Positions 58,570 to 64,000 of a DNA stretch of 64,000 bases are shown piece after piece (the stretch's first letter is position 1; each line of letters starts with the position of its first letter). Source of the DNA: Thamnaconus septentrionalis (taxonomy: Eukaryota > Chordata > Actinopteri > Tetraodontiformes > Monacanthidae). The notes under the pieces are model-generated. The model had not been told where the DNA came from. It did no database searches and was given only the letters and a program-made list of their open reading frames with translations. Made by a program: the position numbers and the translations under genes. The stretch spans positions 7,210,861 to 7,274,860 of the forward strand of contig CM020501.1 in NCBI GenBank assembly GCA_009823395.1. Reading direction: 5' to 3'.

Positions 58570-59160
58570 CACTTTTCTACCTTTAAATTAAACTAAGACA
58601 TAGGCATTTACAATTTTTTTTTCTCGAGAATTACAGTTGGTTTATATTTCCATTTAAAGGTCTCATTCACATAAAATCTTTAAATTTCTCCATTAGTAGT
58701 CTTTCTGTTGTTGCTGTGCAATGCATGACTGACGCAATACGGGTCAGGTTATCTGTGAAGGTTAAATATGGCAAACAAGAACACACAATCACATTGATCA
58801 GTAAAATAATAATGAACATGAAGTCAGCTGAACCCTGTATCAGATCAAGAATCCCTTCTGAAATAGTTTTAAAGGAAACTTCACCCATGTTCAACCCTTG
58901 TTATGTATCAATAATTATCCTAAATTTTATTAAGTTGAATTTTGACATTTAAAAGGCTTGTGGTGTTAAGCCCAAGACAGGTGGAGAGTCTCTGGGTGCA
59001 GACAAAAAAGAAGGGACATTGAACAATTTTTTTTTTTGTTTTCCCTTCATCATGATGTTGAAAATTGGTGAAGTTTCTCTTTAAGATATCATGTAAAAAA
59101 AAAAAAAAAACAGATTACAAATGTTTGCCATCAACAACTGTAGGTGCGATTGATTGACCA

Positions 59161-59269
59161 TCACTGCGAGTCGGCCTTGGGCTGCAACTTATTCTTCTCA
59201 GGCTCAAAGAAGTTTTCAATGATGGCATCGACCAGTTCATCCACTTCCTTCTTCAGCTGAGTCACATCA
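59161..59269 (-). CDS. pgm2: pgm2 last exon
   Basis: 109 nt from a CAG acceptor. It reads [20 protein letters not shown], then [15 protein letters not shown] and TGA at 59161-59163. Confidence 0.95.
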
Positions 59270-62200
59270 CTGTGTCAAAGTCAAAGAGACAGGGAGAAAA
59301 AAAACACTTCAAGACATGATCGCCCTCATAGGTCTGAAGGTTCTCGGTCACCCATGTCATCATAGTACATGAAGATTAAGTCGAGGCAACTGAACTGGCT
59401 TTGGTATCTTGAAGACAATTCGACTGTCAACTTAATCTTCAAGCGCTATTGCCTAGATTTTAAAAAAAGAGGTCATGTGAGACCGAATGATCACGACGAT
59501 GATTCCTATTTGAGTGCCCATACAAGCAGTCATTGTATGGAGGCTGTTTTTTGAGGATGTACATCTTAATGTGCTGTTTTATTTTTAGCTTCATGACAAC
59601 ATTTAAGTGATTTGATTTTAGAAATCTAGAAAGACAATAAAGGTTAATTGTGTGCCGCAAATGATTTCTTTTTTAAAGCCTCTTTCTCTACATTGACTCA
59701 CCTGTTTCCTGGAGCAGCACATAGTTCAGTGTAGTATTTTATCTTTGGCTCTGTGCCACTGGTCCTCATGGTGGCCAGGCCCCCATTGGAGAAGGTGAAC
59801 GTGATCATCTGACTTGAACGGGAAGTTGGAAGAACCTGGGGCAACATAGGAGAATTCTAATAAAAATCCTCCCAAAAGATTAGACATGGTATTATATAAC
59901 ACCATCATATAAAATGTACACTTCACTAATCTTTCTTTTTAATTGAAATCGAAGACATACGATACTTTGAGACACAGTTGGGACGGACGAAAGAGTTCTG
60001 TTACACTGTGCATGTGAGGTCAACTGAACATTCTAAATTGTCCGTAGGTGTGCATGTGAGTGTGAATGGTTGTTTGTCTCTATGTGGCCCTGCGATGAAC
60101 TGGCGACTTGTCCAGGGTGTCACCCTGCCTTCGCCCTAAGACAGCTGGGATAGGCTCCAGCAGACCCCCGTGACCCTGAATAGGAATAAGCGGGTATAGA
60201 AGATGAATGAATGAATGCATGAGTGAATGAATGAATGTTGTTTTCTTTAAATGGATAAATTAAATTAGATTAAATAAATTTAAAAAGATCTTGCGATCTT
60301 CGCGTGAACTGATCGAGCCGCCGCGCTAGACAGCGCCGGCAGCTCCGAAACGCTTTTGGTGTGAGAGGGTACGGAGCGGTTTCAACGCAGCTCCGCCCAC
60401 ACACCGCAGACCCGCCGCAGATGCTTTTGGTGTAAATTGGGGGTTAAAGCTCAGATGCTCCCACAGAGTTTGCTGCAGTGAGTGACGGCGCTGTTTCTGT
60501 CCCCCTGAGTGAAAACCTACTGCCTTGTTATTGGGCTGGTTGCTGTCATAGCCGGTGGTCAGGTCTCGTATGGCTGAGATGGAGAAGCGGCCGCACTCTT
60601 TGGGATACGTGTCCTTCTCGCCGTTGTAGTTGCGCAGGCGCTCGAACAGGCCGCGGACGACGTTCTGGTCGTGGCAGATGAAATAGGAGTTCTTGCTGAT
60701 GTGGTAGCCGTATCTGGGGGAGAGGTGGAAAAGAAGAAAAAAACCGAGTCATTCTGGGTTTCGGTTCCAGTTTATCCACAGGTGAGTGGGCTGCGTGTGC
60801 AAGTCTCACTCTTCAAAGATGGCAGTGAGTTGTTGAGAAAGGCTCGTCTGCTTGGTAGCCAGATAGGAAATCATCTCTCCTGCGATGGCTGCAGCGCTCA
60901 CACCGTCCTTGTCCAGCACAAAAGGACTACACATGTACCCTGCAACACACACACACACGTGAATGCAGTAACTTACATTTTTCACAGTTATTACAAAGCC
61001 ATGTGATCACAATTACCACATCACATTATACAGGAATGTAGGTGTGAAAGTCAGCAGTGTGGACCCTTGTAAACTGTTTATTGAGGGCATTTAGAACTTA
61101 GTACTACATTAAACTACATTAAAAAAAGGTATGTCGAAGAAATAGCTTCACAAGTAATAAAATTAACTATCTCAATAGTAAATATTAATAAATACTTAAT
61201 GAAGGCTGTGATATCTGTGACACATTACTTTACAGTTTTCATCTTTGAATGTTTGGGCCAAGCACAGCTTCAAACACCACAGAGGATCAAAATGTGTTTC
61301 CATTAACACCTCTGTACTTTTTAATATCAAGGAAAAAAAATTCCCCTGGTCTGAAATTCAGTTTACATCCTGTGAGTTTCATTTAGATCCAAAAAGGATC
61401 TCGAGCTCAGCATTCAACTATCATGTGGGTGTGATTAACTACGGTAACCAACCCTCCAACTCATCTTGTGACACGGCAAACTTAATTATGTGAGTAGATT
61501 TTGTTAATATGGTGCAACAAAGAATTAATTTGGAGCAAAGTCCCTTAATTGTGGAGCCTGAGGGTAAAGTGTGGGTGTGTGTATCTGTGTGTGTACCTAT
61601 GGCCTCCTCAAAGGCAAACAGGACAGTGTTTCCCTGGTCCAAAAGGGTCTTGGTTCGATTCCCAAGCCACTTGAATCCTGTTAGTGTTTCCTATGCAAAC
61701 GCAGTAGGGAAGAACTGAATGTTTTTTTTGTAAATGTTTCAAATTGAAAAAAACAAAACAAAACCTGAAACAAGTTTCTTGACAATCACGGCACGCATTT
61801 TTTCCTTATTATTAGGAAACTCTGGAATGTTTTGACGATTTGACAAAACATCTGAAGATTCAGAAATATCTGAAGAAACCCTGATAAAAAAATCAATGAT
61901 GTAAACACACTCTCAGGCCGTATATTATTTACCGTATTAATTAATTTCTCGCCTCTCTCTTTCCCTTTTGTTGATGCTTGACAAGGGAGTGTTTTACCTC
62001 AAAGTGGAAACCTTCCTTGAGAGCGATGGCACGCAGTATCTTGGAGGAGACGGTGCTTGACAGCATGTAGAGGCTTTTCACAGCAGCAGAGTCAGCGTTT
62101 TGCTGTTTCCAGCAGTGAAACATCCACCAGCCGAGCAACGCTCCCAACTCGTTCCCAGTGAACACTCGCCACGGACCGCTGACAGAGAAGAGAGACGGAG

Positions 62201-62507
62201 GGAGAGGTTACCCATGTGCAACCGGAGCAAAAGGTTAAAAAAATAAAAAGGTGATTAAAGTGTTTACAGCATCACAGTTTACATGCAGAGAAAATGTAAG
62301 GCGTGTATTGGTTAGATAATTTAGAAAGCTTTGGAGATAGCGGATTATGAAAATGTATACAAAATCCTTTTTTTTAACTTCAGATAGCAGCAAAGGAACG
62401 AACCTCTCCTGCCTCTCGGCGACGGCGAGTCGATCAGCGTCGGGGTCATTGGCCAACACAAAAGCAGCTCCCTCCCTCTCTGCAAGCGCAAACGATAAAG
62501 TCTGCAC

Positions 62508-62600
<93 letters not shown>

Positions 62601-63388
62601 GACAGACACAAACTTATGAAAAAAAAAAAAAAAAAAGGAGCATGTGACCCGACCGCATATGATTCAGCTGTTTGGAGCCTACCAGGACGCCCTTTCCCTC
62701 CTCAGGATTGGGATACTTGACTGTGGGGAATTCGGGATCGGGGTCTTTCTGCTCTTCTACAGCGTACGGAGGCTGCAGGTCAAAGGCCTTGAACGCTGCC
62801 TGGACGAACGTGTGGCCGACACCATGCACGGACGTATGCACAATTTTCACCCCTGAGCTCTTATTTATGTCTCTTCAAATAAACAAAAACAACAAGCTGA
62901 GTGAGTACTGTACATGGTTGGTGTGTATGTGCTTTGAAGGCATTTTGATTGATTTGTTGGGTTTTTTTAAATCTGTGAGCCACCTGTGATGACAGTGTTT
63001 CTGGATGGTTCTGAAGTATTCTGTGTGGATGTCCTCATAAGGATCTTTCAGCAAGGGGCTCTTCAGCACTCCCTCCGTGTCCCAAGACTCAGGCCAGGGC
63101 TCCAGGTTCTCCTCTATCGCCTTGGTGATTCCTTTGTCGTGAGGAGACACAATCTGGGCTCCGTTGTCCCAGTACACCTGAGAGAGGCAGTGGGAAAATA
63201 TTTCTCTGTTCACTCACCGTCCTTGAAGCATTCAAATATAATGGATTGTATTGACATACTGTTTAAGGTTTTAAAGGCAAAAAAAGTACGAAAGAAAGTG
63301 TCACCTTGTAGCCGTTGTCCTGTTTGGGGTTGTGGGAGGCAGTGACCATGATTCCAGCGCACAGTCCCAGGTGAGAAACCGTGAAAGG
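59161..63388 (-). CDS. pgm2: Phosphoglucomutase 2 / phosphopentomutase, last ten coding exons
   Basis: PGM2 interconverts ribose-1-P/deoxyribose-1-P and the 5-phosphates (and glucose phosphates less well) in the cytosol. It belongs to the alpha-D-phosphohexomutase family. Ten in-phase exons encode 468 residues, about three quarters of the human protein (612 aa). All catalytic landmarks in this part are intact: TASHNP phosphoserine loop, DPDADR metal loop, FAFEEAIG sugar-binding loop and TSGTEPK phosphate loop. The C-terminus [11 protein letters not shown] favours PGM2 over PGM2L1. The N-terminal exons are beyond position 64000. It lies upstream of tbc1d1 on the same strand, as in human. Confidence 0.95.
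59702..59835 (-). CDS. pgm2: pgm2 exon with phosphate-binding loop
   Basis: 134 nt, phase 0 in and phase 2 out. It reads [20 protein letters not shown], then [25 protein letters not shown] (59743-59763) is the substrate-phosphate loop of domain 4. Confidence 0.96.
60010..60236 (+). repeat. tRNA-headed SINE-like repeat, copy 4 (5'-truncated)
   Basis: Begins within the body (CATGTGAGGTCAACTGAACA) and ends in a (GAAT)n tail at 60202-60236. Inside a pgm2 intron. Very similar to 26500-26700. Confidence 0.8.
60521..60713 (-). CDS. pgm2: pgm2 exon, domain 3/4
   Basis: 193 nt, phase 2 in and phase 0 out. It reads [20 protein letters not shown], then [20 protein letters not shown] and [11 protein letters not shown]. 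Acceptor CCCCCAG; donor GTAGGT overlaps the Ala-Val junction. Confidence 0.96.
60810..60939 (-). CDS. pgm2: pgm2 exon
   Basis: 130 nt. It reads [20 protein letters not shown], then [20 protein letters not shown]. Acceptor TTGCAG, donor GTGAGA. Confidence 0.96.
61597..61690 (-). CDS. pgm2: pgm2 exon with sugar-binding loop
   Basis: 94 nt. It reads [20 protein letters not shown], then [12 protein letters not shown], where FEEAIG is the substrate-specificity loop. Acceptor GCATAG, donor GTACAC. Confidence 0.96.
61998..62178 (-). CDS. pgm2: pgm2 exon
   Basis: 181 nt, phase 2 in and phase 0 out. It reads [20 protein letters not shown], then [20 protein letters not shown]. Acceptor TGTCAG, donor GTAAAA. 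Confidence 0.96.
62404..62501 (-). CDS. pgm2: pgm2 exon with metal-binding loop
   Basis: 98 nt. It reads [20 protein letters not shown], then [18 protein letters not shown] (62430-62447) is the Mg-binding loop. The acceptor lies only about 10 bases from a long (CA)n tract. Confidence 0.97.
62512..62599. repeat. (CA)n microsatellite
   Basis: About 88 bp of pure CA immediately upstream (in gene sense) of the DPDADR exon acceptor, so (TG)n lies where a polypyrimidine tract would be expected. Confidence 0.97.
62683..62872 (-). CDS. pgm2: pgm2 exon
   Basis: 190 nt, phase 2 in and phase 0 out. It reads [20 protein letters not shown], then [20 protein letters not shown] and [17 protein letters not shown]. 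Acceptor TTGAAG is purine-rich at its last bases. Confidence 0.93.
62984..63177 (-). CDS. pgm2: pgm2 exon
   Basis: 194 nt, phase 0 in and phase 2 out. It reads [20 protein letters not shown], then [13 protein letters not shown] and a variable linker. Acceptor TCTCAG, donor GTGGCT. Confidence 0.96.
63305..63388 (-). CDS. pgm2: pgm2 exon with active-site serine
   Basis: 28 codons, phase 0. It reads [20 protein letters not shown], then PKQDNGYK. The Ser of TASHNP is the catalytic phosphoserine. Donor GTGACA, acceptor CTGCAG. It is the most 5' exon of the gene inside the window. Confidence 0.97.
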
Positions 63389-64000
63389 CTGCAGGGTCGG
63401 AATCAGATATTTAAATCATGCATCATAGCGTATTGTGTTATTATATTGGTAATATTATATTATTATTGGAATTATTATGTTGAGTCGAATGTATAAATGT
63501 ATTAAATGTTTCTATATTTAGTGCTTTGATAATTATTTGTTAATCATGACCAGTGCCCAGGGATTGCTCAAAACCCAGTGGGTAAAGACTGTGTAACTCC
63601 TTCAGTCTGATAAACAGTGACTCTGGGTGACCAGAGTGTGGACAAACACAGGAACTATCAAACCTTTATCTCATCAGGCAGGTTATTGAGAACAAAGTCT
63701 TATTTATAATAACTGCCTTTGCAATCCTCATAAAGTTAATGACCCATCCAGTCACAGGGATGGGAATTTGTGACCCACCCAGTCATAGGGATGGGAACTT
63801 ATGACCTCAGGCTTTTCTTGAGGGAAATGGTTTCAGCAGGTCATACCAGAAGGAAGGATGGACCATTTGGCTCCCGGCCAAATAAGGACTTGTTTCCTGC
63901 CTCAGATATGAGCCTAAAATCGGGAACAAAGGCTACAACCAAATCCAATAAGGCTGGGAAATGGAGACCGGACAGCCAATCCAAGGATGACACTTGAGAA
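63389..64000. other. pgm2 intron, unassigned repeat-like sequence
   Basis: No further pgm2 exon is seen. A 33-base direct duplication (TGACCCAYCCAGTCAYAGGG type) sits at about 63739-63804. The surrounding sequence has the look of an old retroelement, but no coding block was recognised. Confidence 0.4.

Overview
The window is nuclear DNA from a bony fish, most likely a ray-finned (teleost) species. It has long introns, abundant dinucleotide microsatellites, short hAT, Tc1/mariner and Harbinger-type elements, and a tRNA-headed short repeat with tetranucleotide tails. The only convincing genes are two vertebrate genes in pieces, both on the minus strand and in the same head-to-tail order as human 4p14 (PGM2 then TBC1D1). 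No prokaryotic, viral or CRISPR-like system is present.

Positions 59161-63388 hold the last ten coding exons of pgm2 (phosphopentomutase / phosphoglucomutase 2). Its first exons lie beyond position 64000. About 1.1 kb further down the minus strand, a TATA box and a 5' leader exon (about 58003-58113) start tbc1d1. This gene encodes the Rab GTPase-activating protein that links insulin/Akt and AMPK signalling to glucose-transporter traffic. I could place 22 coding exons of tbc1d1 between 56909 and 17313. Every junction keeps frame, and the full model is 1394 residues (1318 if two 114-nt cassette exons are skipped). An alternative first coding exon at 53179-53259 joins in phase to exon 3 and would give an isoform lacking the first half of the N-terminal PTB module. 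The 3' UTR probably runs to about 16040.

Positions 1-16000 lie downstream of tbc1d1 and show no convincing gene. They contain a 190-bp tandem array rich in telomere-like CCCTAA, a dead reverse-transcriptase fragment, a truncated L1-like 3' end, hAT and Tc1 remnants, a 116-bp (AT)n tract, a microsatellite cluster at 8.1-8.9 kb, and two identical 214-bp segments 3.6 kb apart. The tbc1d1 introns hold further mobile elements, several with recognisable terminal repeats and target-site duplications, and a GTGCTGG-type minisatellite next to a TBC-domain exon.

Functionally, both genes belong to sugar metabolism: pgm2 acts on pentose-1-phosphates and hexose-1-phosphates, and tbc1d1 controls glucose uptake. 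Their adjacency is conserved, but I see no shared promoter. The most useful new observations are the alternative first exon, the paired phase-2 cassette exons, and a diverged but still consensus-fitting AMPK/14-3-3 site. All gene models rest on translation, splice-site and phase agreement and on remembered family sequence, not on a database search.
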